64,000 nt of DNA from Kluyvera sp047971185. GTDB taxonomy: Bacteria; Pseudomonadota; Gammaproteobacteria; Enterobacterales; Enterobacteriaceae. The notes under the pieces were generated by a model. That model made no database searches. It was not told where the DNA came from and saw only the letters and a program-made list of their open reading frames with translations. Positions 53,271 through 60,677 of the stretch are shown piece by piece (positions within the stretch are counted from its first letter, which is position 1; each line of letters opens with the position of its first letter). The position numbers and the translations under genes are program-made. The stretch covers positions 1 through 64,000 of the forward strand of contig NZ_JBKDZH010000023.1 of NCBI RefSeq assembly GCF_047971185.1, in the 5' to 3' direction.

Positions 53271-54710
53271 TTATTGGGCCTGATGGCGTAAGAACCGCCC
53301 GGCACGCCCGATTACCTTATTATTTTGACCATAGCTCATCACGCCGTTAACCATCACCGCCTCAATACCGGCGGCGGGACGCTGCGGGTCGCTGAAGCTG
53401 GCGACGTCCCGCACGGTTTGCGGGTCGAAAAGCACCAGATCCGCATAGTAGCCGCATTTCACCAGCCCGCGATCGGCCAGCTGGAAACGGGCCGCCGACA
53501 TGCCGGTCATCTTATGTACCGCTACCGTCAGCGGGAACAGCTGCTCGTCGCGGCTGTAGTGGCCGAGCACGCGGGGAAACGCGCCCCACAGCCGCGGATG
53601 CGGCATCGGATCGTTCGGCAAACCGTCTGAACCAATCATCGTCAGCGGATAGCTCAGCACGCGACGAACGTCACGTTCGTCCATGTTGTAGTAGATAGCC
53701 CCGGCAGGCATCAGCTTCGCCCCCGCTTCCTCCAGCGTCATCGACCAGCCGTCGGCGATCTGCTTCAACGTCTGCCCGGCCACTTCCGGGTGCGGCGTGG
53801 ACCAGGTGATGATGATGTCGAAATCGGCGGTGATCTGCTTCATATCCAGCGTCGATGAGCTGGCGGAATAGGGGTAGCAGTCGCAGGAGACGTCCTGCTG
53901 CTGGCGGACTTTATCGAATAATTTCAGGGTTTCTACCGTGCGCCCCCAGTTGCTGGCTCCCGCGCATTTATGGTGGGAGACCACCACCGGCACTTTACCG
54001 TGGCGACCGATGCGAAACGCTTCATCCAGCGCGTCGAGAATCGGCTCGAATTCGGAGCGCAGATGGGTGGTATAGATGCCCTTCCCTGCCGCCAGCTCTT
54101 CCGCCAGCGCCATCACCTCTTCCGTGGTCGACTGGAACGCGCTGGCATAGGCCAGCCCGGTGCTCAGCCCCAGCGCCCCCTGCTCCAGCGCCAGTCGTAG
54201 CTGCTGGCGCATGGCCTGAATTTCATCGTGATTTGCGGGACGGAAAAGGTCGTCCATCTGGTTATTGCGCAGCGCGGTGTGACCAATCAGCGTGCCGACA
54301 TTGACCGCCGGGCAGGCCTGCTCCACTGCGTGAGCATAGGCATCGACCGTCGGATACTTAAAATGTTCCGCCTCACCGAGCAGGTTCATCGGATCGGGCA
54401 CGTCGTTTTTGATCGTCGCCATGGCCGCGCTGATCCCGCAGTTACCGACAATGACGGTGGTGATCCCCTGGCTGATTTTTGGCAGGTACTCCGGCATCCG
54501 AATCACGTTAATGTCGTCGTGGGTATGGACGTCGATAAACCCCGGCGCCAGTACCTTGCCGCTACCGTCAATGTCATGCTCGGCCTGCGCATCAATGGCA
54601 GGAGCAATCTGCGCAATGCGATCGCCCTGTACCGCCACGTCGGCGCGATACTGCGGGCCGCCGCTGCCGTCAATCACCGTGACATTCCTGAATAGATAAT
54701 CAAACTTCAT
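53271..54710 (-). CDS. N-acyl-D-amino-acid deacylase (D-aminoacylase)
   Basis: Zinc amidohydrolase that removes the acyl group from N-acyl-D-amino acids. 479 aa. Metal and catalytic residues of the family are all visible: His62 and His64 in VHTHDD, Cys91 in VGNCGIS, His216 in TTHLRSE, His246/247 in VSHHKCA and Asp362 in IGSDGLP. First gene of the minus-strand set (deacylase, RidA, symporter, kinase, aldolase). Divergent from the PLP enzyme gene. I infer the natural substrate is an N-acetyl 2-amino-2-deoxy-aldonate, which has D-configuration at the alpha carbon. Confidence 0.9.
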   Translation of the reverse strand: MKFDYLFRNVTVIDGSGGPQYRADVAVQGDRIAQIAPAIDAQAEHDIDGSGKVLAPGFIDVHTHDDINVIRMPEYLPKISQGITTVIVGNCGISAAMATIKNDVPDPMNLLGEAEHFKYPTVDAYAHAVEQACPAVNVGTLIGHTALRNNQMDDLFRPANHDEIQAMRQQLRLALEQGALGLSTGLAYASAFQSTTEEVMALAEELAAGKGIYTTHLRSEFEPILDALDEAFRIGRHGKVPVVVSHHKCAGASNWGRTVETLKLFDKVRQQQDVSCDCYPYSASSSTLDMKQITADFDIIITWSTPHPEVAGQTLKQIADGWSMTLEEAGAKLMPAGAIYYNMDERDVRRVLSYPLTMIGSDGLPNDPMPHPRLWGAFPRVLGHYSRDEQLFPLTVAVHKMTGMSAARFQLADRGLVKCGYYADLVLFDPQTVRDVASFSDPQRPAAGIEAVMVNGVMSYGQNNKVIGRAGRFLRHQAQ

Positions 54711-54910
54711 CGCTTCCGTACCCCCTAATGTTCTGGCTTAAGTTAACCATTTACAAGCGTGAAAAACAGTGAAAGACTACGCAAATCACATACGAATTAA
54801 TGATACTTTAATTCATAAAACCATAAAAATTTACTAAAAATACATAATTTACAGCAAGTTAAAAATGAAACGCATCATGATATAAAACTCTAACCCCAAG
54901 GAATTATGTT
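54711..54910. promoter_or_regulatory. Divergent promoter region with candidate operator
   Basis: 200 bp of A+T-rich sequence between the deacylase operon (minus) and the PLP-enzyme gene (plus). Centre: GAATTAA (54794-54800) and TTAATTC (54808-54814), a perfect 7-bp inverted repeat with a 7-bp spacer. A TATAAA at 54881-54886 may be a -10 for the plus-strand gene. An AAATCACA half-site near 54783-54790 may be part of a CRP site. AAGGA precedes the ATG at 54911. Confidence 0.5.
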
Positions 54911-56131
54911 ATGAAATACCAGAGCAGTGACCTCGTACCTCACAAATCTGCACCGCTGTTTACCCCCGCCAATATCCTCAACGAAGACGTGTGCCTACCG
55001 GCCGCCGTGATCAAGAAAACGGCGTTAGAAAACAATATCCAATGGATGCAGCGCTATGCCGACGCGCGCGGCGTTTCGCTGGCTCCGCACGGCAAAACCA
55101 GCATGACGCCGTGGATTTTTCAGCAACAGCAGGCGGCGGGCGCCTGGGCGATTGGCGTCGGCAGCGCGTGGCAGGCCAGCGTGGCGATGGCGAGCGGGAT
55201 CCGTCGCGTGCTGATGGTGAATCAGCTGGTCGGCAAGGCCAATATGCAGCTGATTTCCCAGCTCAAGAGCGCCTACCCGGCGGTGGAGTATTTCTGCTGC
55301 GTCGATAGCCTTGATAACGCGCGCGCGCTGTCGGCCTTCTTTGCCGCCCGTAACCAGACGCTGGATATTCTGCTGGAGCTGGGGGTTCCGGGCGGGCGCT
55401 GCGGTTGCCGCACCACCGCGCAAGCGCTGACGCTCGCCGAAGAGATTGCCCGGCTTCCGGCGCTTCGCCTGCGCGGGCTGGAGCTATATGAAGGGGTGCT
55501 GCACGGCGACAACCCGCAGCCGAAGGTGGAAGCGCTGCTGCGCGATGCCGCGGCGCTCGCCTGTGAGCTGGAACGCTACGTCGACGGGGAGTTTATCCTC
55601 ACCGGCGCGGGGTCGGTCTGGTATGACGTGGTCTGTAACGTCTGGCTGGAGGCACCAAAACCGGCCAACTGTCGGCTGGTGATTCGTCCGGGCTGCTATA
55701 TCACCCACGATGAGGGGATTTATCTGGAGGCGCAGAACGCGATCCTCGCGCGGGATAAAACCGCCTGCGATCTCGGCGGCGATTTAGCGTCGGCGCTGGA
55801 GCTGGTGGCGATGGTGCAGTCGGTGCCGGAAAGCGATCGCGCCATCGTCAATTTCGGCAAGCGCGATAGCGCCTTCGACGCGGGACTACCGCAGCCAATT
55901 GCGCATTATCGTGCGGGAAAATCACGGGAACTGGCAGAGAAAAGCATTGAAACGACCGGAATTATGGACCAACACGCCATGCTGAAGCTGGCGCCGGGAA
56001 CCGACGTGAAGGTGGGCGATATTCTGGTATTCAGCACCTCGCACCCGTGCCTGACGTTTGATAAGTGGAAAGCGCTGCTGCTGGTTGATGACAGCTATAA
56101 CGTACTGGAAACGCTGGAAACGGGGTTCTGA
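54911..56131 (+). CDS. PLP-dependent D-threonine aldolase / D-serine dehydratase-type enzyme
   Basis: Fold-type III PLP enzyme (alanine-racemase-like TIM barrel plus beta domain), 406 aa. The PLP Lys is Lys62 in LAPHGKTSM, and GVPGGRCGCR plus LTGAGSVWYD form the phosphate/ring site. The C-terminal FSTSHPCLTFDKW holds the metal-binding His and Cys of the DSD1 class. Annotated homologues are called D-threonine aldolase or amino-acid deaminase; Pseudomonas D-glucosaminate dehydratase, as I recall, belongs to the same group. Divergent from the deacylase operon. Likely role: beta-elimination of a 2-amino-2-deoxy-aldonate to 2-keto-3-deoxy-aldonate plus ammonia. Confidence 0.82.
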   Translation: MKYQSSDLVPHKSAPLFTPANILNEDVCLPAAVIKKTALENNIQWMQRYADARGVSLAPHGKTSMTPWIFQQQQAAGAWAIGVGSAWQASVAMASGIRRVLMVNQLVGKANMQLISQLKSAYPAVEYFCCVDSLDNARALSAFFAARNQTLDILLELGVPGGRCGCRTTAQALTLAEEIARLPALRLRGLELYEGVLHGDNPQPKVEALLRDAAALACELERYVDGEFILTGAGSVWYDVVCNVWLEAPKPANCRLVIRPGCYITHDEGIYLEAQNAILARDKTACDLGGDLASALELVAMVQSVPESDRAIVNFGKRDSAFDAGLPQPIAHYRAGKSRELAEKSIETTGIMDQHAMLKLAPGTDVKVGDILVFSTSHPCLTFDKWKALLLVDDSYNVLETLETGF

Positions 56132-56136
56132 TTTGA

Positions 56137-56206
56137 TCCCGGCGTCACTGCGTTCGGCCGGGCGATGATTTTCGGCGTAGCCCGGCCGAGGCGCCGACGC
56201 CGGGAC
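56137..56206. repeat. REP pair between converging genes
   Basis: Two palindromic units, at about 56137-56165 (CCCGGCGTCACTGCG, GGCCGGGCG) and 56177-56206 (GTAGCCCGGCCGAGGCGCCG, CGCCGGGACG), filling the gap between the PLP-enzyme gene and the convergent RpiR gene. Confidence 0.8.
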
Positions 56207-56207
56207 G

Positions 56208-57296
56208 TTATCGATGCGCCATGCCGTCGCAGAGCAAATCAATCACCAATAGCGATCCGTAGCGCGGGTCGTTGAGCGGTAGCGTGACGTTTTGCTGATG
56301 GCTCAGCGCGCTCTCCTGCTGGCCGATAATGACGATCTCCGCCCCGGCCCACCGCGCCTGATGCACGGCGGCCACCAGCGCGCTGCCCGCCGGGCTGCCG
56401 GCAAACACCACCAGCACCTGCCCGGCCCCCAGCATTGAGGCGGTGATACCCATCAGCGCCGGATCCTGGCAGACGTTGGCCGGATAGCCGAGCGTCAGCA
56501 GCCGATACTGCAGCAGGCTGGCAAAGGGGCTGTCGGCGGTACTGGCGCTAAAGATATGCACCGCGCGGGCCTGCTTGAGTAAGCTCGCCGCGCGCTCGAC
56601 CGCCGCGGGCGACAGCTCGCTGAGCTGGGTATTGAGCGACTGCTGAATCTGGCCGAGTCTCTCGCGCCACGGCCCCGGCATATCACCCGTCGTCACCGGC
56701 GCGCTGGCCTGCGCCAGCTTCATGCGCAGGTCGCGAATGTCATCACAGCCAGCGGCCCGCGCAAAACGGGTGATGGTCGCCGGGCTGACCCCCGCCGCCG
56801 TCGCCAGCTGCTCGATGGTCGCCGAAGCGGCAAAGCCCACGTCGCTGAGGATAGTCTGCGCCACGCGCGACTCCTGCTGGCTGAAATCCTGTAGCCGCTG
56901 GCGAATCAGGCTGAGGATATCCTCGCTGCTGTCGCGGCCAATCGAATGAGAGAAACGGTCCAGCACATCGCGACCGACTCCCGCATTTTTCGCCAGCTGT
57001 TGCAGGGTATGCGGATCCATCCAGGCCGCATCGCCAAGCATGGGCGCAGCGGTTTTATTCAAGCGGCTCTCCTGCTGCTGGTGGCGCACCTGGCCAATAA
57101 AATCGTTGATATCCGCGCAGCCGATGCTGCGTGAGAAGTGTTGCAGCGTCGCCGGGCTGACGCCGGCCTTTGCCGCCAGCTCTTCAATCGTCGCCTCGGG
57201 GATCTGGGCAAAATTATCGAGGAAAAAACGCGCCAGCCGCGATTCCTGCGCGGGCAGCCCGGATAACCCGTGCACCAGTTGGTAAACAATATCCAT
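56208..57296 (-). CDS. RpiR-family regulator with three HTH copies
   Basis: 362-aa regulator. Two full HTH_6 units share the same opening (QESRLARFFL at 18-27, QESRVAQTIL at 141-150) and the same HTH (TIEELAAKAGVSPATLQHFS at 36-55, TIEQLATAAGVSPATITRFA at 160-179). A degenerate third copy lies between (TLQQLAKNAGVGRDVLDRFS, 97-116). The SIS domain (about 235-360) is short and its first loop (FSASTADSPFASLL) is divergent. A normal RpiR protein has one HTH unit and about 280 aa. Divergent from the PTS operon across 253 bp, convergent with the PLP-enzyme gene. Confidence 0.88.
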   Translation of the reverse strand: MDIVYQLVHGLSGLPAQESRLARFFLDNFAQIPEATIEELAAKAGVSPATLQHFSRSIGCADINDFIGQVRHQQQESRLNKTAAPMLGDAAWMDPHTLQQLAKNAGVGRDVLDRFSHSIGRDSSEDILSLIRQRLQDFSQQESRVAQTILSDVGFAASATIEQLATAAGVSPATITRFARAAGCDDIRDLRMKLAQASAPVTTGDMPGPWRERLGQIQQSLNTQLSELSPAAVERAASLLKQARAVHIFSASTADSPFASLLQYRLLTLGYPANVCQDPALMGITASMLGAGQVLVVFAGSPAGSALVAAVHQARWAGAEIVIIGQQESALSHQQNVTLPLNDPRYGSLLVIDLLCDGMAHR

Positions 57297-57341
57297 CGCC
57301 AGAGTGTCCTCATATACGGCTCATTAAAAACATCATAATTT

Positions 57342-57360
57342 ATTGAAATTATTTTTCAAT
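57342..57360. promoter_or_regulatory. Operator candidate 1 (TGAAA-N5-TTTCA)
   Basis: ATTGAAATTATTTTTCAAT, a 7-bp-arm palindrome containing TGAAA-N5-TTTCA, 46 bp upstream of the RpiR start. The same 15-bp architecture recurs at 57475-57489. Confidence 0.6.
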
Positions 57361-57473
57361 TCATTCGGCCGATGGGCGAAGCGTCAGGCGATAAAGATTC
57401 ATTTATCTTATCGCGATCACATTTTTATGCCTCTTTCATTCGATAAGGCAAGAGTTTAACCGCGATCACACTC

Positions 57474-57490
57474 ATGAAAATAATTTTCAT
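57474..57490. promoter_or_regulatory. Operator candidate 2 (TGAAA-N5-TTTCA)
   Basis: ATGAAAATAATTTTCAT, a perfect palindrome, 60 bp upstream of the IIB start. Between the two sites, CGCGATCACA occurs twice (57412-57421 and 57461-57470), which could be CRP half-sites or additional regulator contacts. Confidence 0.6.
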
Positions 57491-57549
57491 ACATGCTACG
57501 TAAAACGGCTAATGTGTGAAATATGTTTTCAAGTGAGAGGAATTTTGTC

Positions 57550-57855
57550 ATGAAAAAGATCATGTTGTGCTGCGCCGCCGGGATGTCCACCAGCATGCTG
57601 GTGCAGAAAATGCGTACCGAAGCCGAAAAGCGCGCGCTGGCGGTCGAGATTAACGCGTATCCGGTCGCCGAAATTGAAAGCCAGCTGGCGCAGGCCGACG
57701 TGGTGCTGCTGGGCCCGCAGGTACAGTTTGAGCTGGCGCGTCTGAGCGAACTCTCCGCGCCGCTGGGTAAACCGGTGGCGGTGATCGACATGATGGACTA
57801 CGGCACCATGCGCGGCGATCGGGTCCTCGATAAAGCGCTACAGCTGATGGCCTGA
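57550..57855 (+). CDS. PTS lactose/cellobiose-family IIB component
   Basis: Phosphotransferase IIB domain protein, 101 aa, carrying phosphate from IIA to the sugar on IIC. The ATG at 57550 (MKKIMLCCAAGMSTSMLVQK) follows a GAGAGGAA site. Phosphorylated Cys is Cys8 in the CxxGMST loop. DVVLLGPQVQFEL and the C-terminal helix match E. coli ChbB. First gene of an operon with the GH4 enzyme and IIC; no IIA gene is present. Confidence 0.92.
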   Translation: MKKIMLCCAAGMSTSMLVQKMRTEAEKRALAVEINAYPVAEIESQLAQADVVLLGPQVQFELARLSELSAPLGKPVAVIDMMDYGTMRGDRVLDKALQLMA

Positions 57856-57871
57856 GGCCGTGGAGAACATG

Positions 57872-59176
57872 ATGAAAATCACCGTTATTGGCGGGGGAAG
57901 CAGCTACACCCCAGAATTAGTTGAAGGATTAATTGCGCGCCATGCTTCACTGCCAATGGCGGAACTGGCGCTGGTCGATGTGGAAGCAGGCCGCGAGAAG
58001 GTGGAGATCATCGCCGCCCTCGCCCGCCGCATGCTCGATCGTAACGGGCTGGAAGCTGTGAAAGTCTCGGTGCACTTCGACGCCGACGAGGCGATTAACG
58101 GCGCAAGCTTCGTCCTGACGCAGCTGCGCGTCGGCCAACTGCCCGCCCGCGCCGCCGATGAGCGCCTGGGCTTAAGCCATCAGCTGCTGGGCCAGGAGAC
58201 CACCGGCGTGGGCGGCTTTGCTAAAGCGCTGCGCACCATTCCGGTGATGCTGGATATCGCCGAGCGCGTGGAACGTCTCGCGCCGGATGCCTGGATAATC
58301 AACTTCACCAACCCGGCTGGCATTGTGACGGAAGCGGTATCCCGCTACAGCAAGGCCAAAATTATCGGCCTGTGCAACGTGCCGGTGACCATGCACCACA
58401 TGATTGCCGATATGCTGAAGCTGCCGTACGGCGAGGTGTCGCTACGCTTCGCGGGCCTCAACCACATGGTCTGGGTACATCAGGTGCTGGCGGCGGGGCG
58501 CGATGCCACCGTCGAGGTCATCGAGATGCTGTGCGATGGCGAACAGCTGTCGATGAACAACATCAAGGCCATCCCGTGGCCGCCGGCGCTGCTGCGCGCG
58601 CTGGGGGCGATTCCCTGCCCGTATCACCGCTATTTCTGGCAGACCCGCACCATGCTGCAGGATGAGCTGGCGGACGCCGACAGCAAAGGCACCCGCGCCG
58701 AGCAGGTGATGAAGGTGGAAGCATCACTGTTTAAGCTCTACGCCGACCCGCAGCTGGATAAGAAACCGGAGGAGCTGAGCCAGCGCGGCGGTTCGTTCTA
58801 CTCCGAAGTGGCGGTGCAGTTAATCAACGCGCTGCACAACAACCTCGGCATTGAAATGGTGGTGAACACCGCCAACAACGGTGCCATTCAAGGGTTGCCG
58901 GATGACGCGGTCATCGAAACCAACTGTCTGATTGACGCGCTGGGCGCGCACCCGCTGGCCTTTGGCAAACTGCCGCCGCTGATGAACGGCCTGACGCAGC
59001 AGGTAAAAGATTTTGAACGGCTGACCATCGAGGCCGCGGTGCATGGCGATAAAGACCAGGCGCTACTGGCGCTGGTCGCGAACCCGCTGGTCGCCGACGT
59101 CAATCTGGCGACGGCGCTGGTCGACGAAGTGTTAAGCATCAATAAAGCGTGGCTGCCGCAGTTCGGCGAAAAATAA
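57872..59176 (+). CDS. GH4 6-phospho-beta-glucosidase
   Basis: NAD- and divalent-metal-dependent glycosidase of family 4 that hydrolyses 6-phospho-disaccharides by a redox-elimination mechanism. 434 aa. Rossmann motif ITVIGGGSSYTPELVEG at 3-19, metal ligands Cys168 in LCNVP and His198 in GLNHMVW, and NFTNPAGIVTEA. Most similar in memory to LicH/ChbF-type enzymes. I chose the ATG at 57872, with GGAG six bases upstream; ATG at 57869 and GTG at 57860 are in frame. Located between IIB and IIC, so it acts on the sugar those import. Confidence 0.9.
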   Translation: MKITVIGGGSSYTPELVEGLIARHASLPMAELALVDVEAGREKVEIIAALARRMLDRNGLEAVKVSVHFDADEAINGASFVLTQLRVGQLPARAADERLGLSHQLLGQETTGVGGFAKALRTIPVMLDIAERVERLAPDAWIINFTNPAGIVTEAVSRYSKAKIIGLCNVPVTMHHMIADMLKLPYGEVSLRFAGLNHMVWVHQVLAAGRDATVEVIEMLCDGEQLSMNNIKAIPWPPALLRALGAIPCPYHRYFWQTRTMLQDELADADSKGTRAEQVMKVEASLFKLYADPQLDKKPEELSQRGGSFYSEVAVQLINALHNNLGIEMVVNTANNGAIQGLPDDAVIETNCLIDALGAHPLAFGKLPPLMNGLTQQVKDFERLTIEAAVHGDKDQALLALVANPLVADVNLATALVDEVLSINKAWLPQFGEK

Positions 59177-59225
59177 ATACAACAATAAACCCGGTCGGCA
59201 ACCAGACGACCGGCAGGGGGTGTCT

Positions 59226-60575
59226 GTGAATAAGTCGATAATAGATAAATACGTTTTACCGACCGCGCTCAAAATCGCCGGACAAAAACACGTTCTTTCG
59301 GTGCGTGACGGGATCATCCTGAACATGCCGTTTATGCTGATAGGCTCGTTCTTCCTGATCTTCGCCTATCTGCCGGTGCCGGGTTACGGTACGTTGATGA
59401 CCGAGCTTTTCGGCCCGACGTGGCAGGAAAAGGTGCTCTACCCGGTGAAAGCCACCTACGACATCATGGCGCTGATCTCCAGCTTCGGTATCGCCTACCG
59501 TCTGGCGGAGAAGTACCGCACGCTCGATCCGCTGACCGCCGGGGCGGTCTCGCTGGTGGCCTTTGTGATGACTATTCCCCAGCACATCATGTTTACCCCG
59601 GCGGGTAGCGATGTGGCGCAGCTGGTAAAAGGCGTGATGCCGATGGGGCAGATCGGCAGCCAGGGGCTGTTCGTGGCGATTCTGATTGCCCTGCTCTCCA
59701 CCGAAATCTACCGCTTCGTCAACGACCGCAACCTGGTCATCCGCATGCCGGAAGGGGTGCCGCCGGCGGTAGCCAAATCGTTCCTCGCGCTGATCCCCGG
59801 TTTTTGCGTGCTGGCGGTGGTGCTGGCGCTGCGCCTGCTGGTTGAAGCCACGCCGTTCGGCGATATCAATACTATGATCACCGAGCTGGTGGGCATTCCG
59901 ATGAGCCACGTCGGCGGTTCGCTGCCGGGGATGATTATTTCGGTGCTGCTGATTGGCATTCTGTGGATGCTCGGGCTGCACGGCGACACCATCGTGCTGG
60001 TGTTTATCCGTCCGGTCTGGCTGAGCAATATGTCCGAAAACCTGGAAGCGTTCCAGAACGGCCTGCCGATTCCACACATCATTACCCAACAGTTCTACGA
60101 CCTGTGGATAGCCCCCGGCGGGACCGGCGCGCTGTTAGGGCTGGTTATCTTTATGATCCTGCGCAGCCGCAGCGTGCAAATGAAACAGCTTGGGAAAATT
60201 GCCGCGCCAGGCAGCCTGTTTAACATCAGCGAACCGATGGTGTTTGGCATCCCGATTGTGATGAACCCGTACCTGGTGGTGCCGTTTATCCTCACGCCTG
60301 TGGTGCTGGTGATTGTCTCCTACGTGGCGATGACCACCGGCTTAGTGGCCAAACCGGCGGGGATTGCGCTGCCGTTTACCACCCCGATTGTGGTCAGCGG
60401 CTACCTGGCAACCGGCGGGCATATTTCCGGTTCGGTGCTGCAAATCGTCAACCTGGGGATTTCGCTGGTCATGTATTATCCGTTCTTCCGCATCTGGGAT
60501 AATTTGAAATATCGCGAGGAGATGGCGAGTAAAACGCAGCAGACCGCCGCGGCAATGCCAGCAACGGAACAGTAA
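59226..60575 (+). CDS. PTS lactose/cellobiose-family IIC permease
   Basis: Membrane channel component, 449 aa, about 10 hydrophobic helices. I chose the GTG at 59226 (V/MNKSIIDKYVLPTALKIAG) because AGGGGG lies six bases upstream; a GTG at 59220 overlaps that site. Family marks are SVRDGIILNMPFMLIGSFFL, ILWMLGLHGD (substrate-site region) and NISEPMVFGIPIVMNP (the conserved Glu loop). Lies 49 bp after the GH4 gene. Substrate probably a beta-linked disaccharide of the cellobiose or chitobiose kind. Confidence 0.92.
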   Translation: MNKSIIDKYVLPTALKIAGQKHVLSVRDGIILNMPFMLIGSFFLIFAYLPVPGYGTLMTELFGPTWQEKVLYPVKATYDIMALISSFGIAYRLAEKYRTLDPLTAGAVSLVAFVMTIPQHIMFTPAGSDVAQLVKGVMPMGQIGSQGLFVAILIALLSTEIYRFVNDRNLVIRMPEGVPPAVAKSFLALIPGFCVLAVVLALRLLVEATPFGDINTMITELVGIPMSHVGGSLPGMIISVLLIGILWMLGLHGDTIVLVFIRPVWLSNMSENLEAFQNGLPIPHIITQQFYDLWIAPGGTGALLGLVIFMILRSRSVQMKQLGKIAAPGSLFNISEPMVFGIPIVMNPYLVVPFILTPVVLVIVSYVAMTTGLVAKPAGIALPFTTPIVVSGYLATGGHISGSVLQIVNLGISLVMYYPFFRIWDNLKYREEMASKTQQTAAAMPATEQ

Positions 60576-60588
60576 TTCACCGATAACC

Positions 60589-60663
60589 GTAGCCCGGCCA
60601 AGCGAAGCGCCGCCGGGGTTAGCGCTAAGCCGACCCCGGTGGCGCTTCGCTTGGCCGGGCTAC
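60589..60663. repeat. Large REP palindrome between IIC and the autotransporter
   Basis: GTAGCCCGGCCAAGCGAAGC at the left and its mirror GCTTCGCTTGGCCGGGCTAC at the right, an almost perfect inverted repeat of 30-base arms around GTTAGCGCTAAGCCG. Lies between converging genes and could fold into one long hairpin in either transcript. Confidence 0.88.
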
Positions 60664-60677
60664 AAAAGATTCCTTTA

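Noticed and set aside
54911..56131. Alanine racemase
   Set aside because: Same fold, but the N-terminal PLP-Lys context, the C-terminal SHPC metal motif and the size fit the D-threonine aldolase / D-serine dehydratase group.
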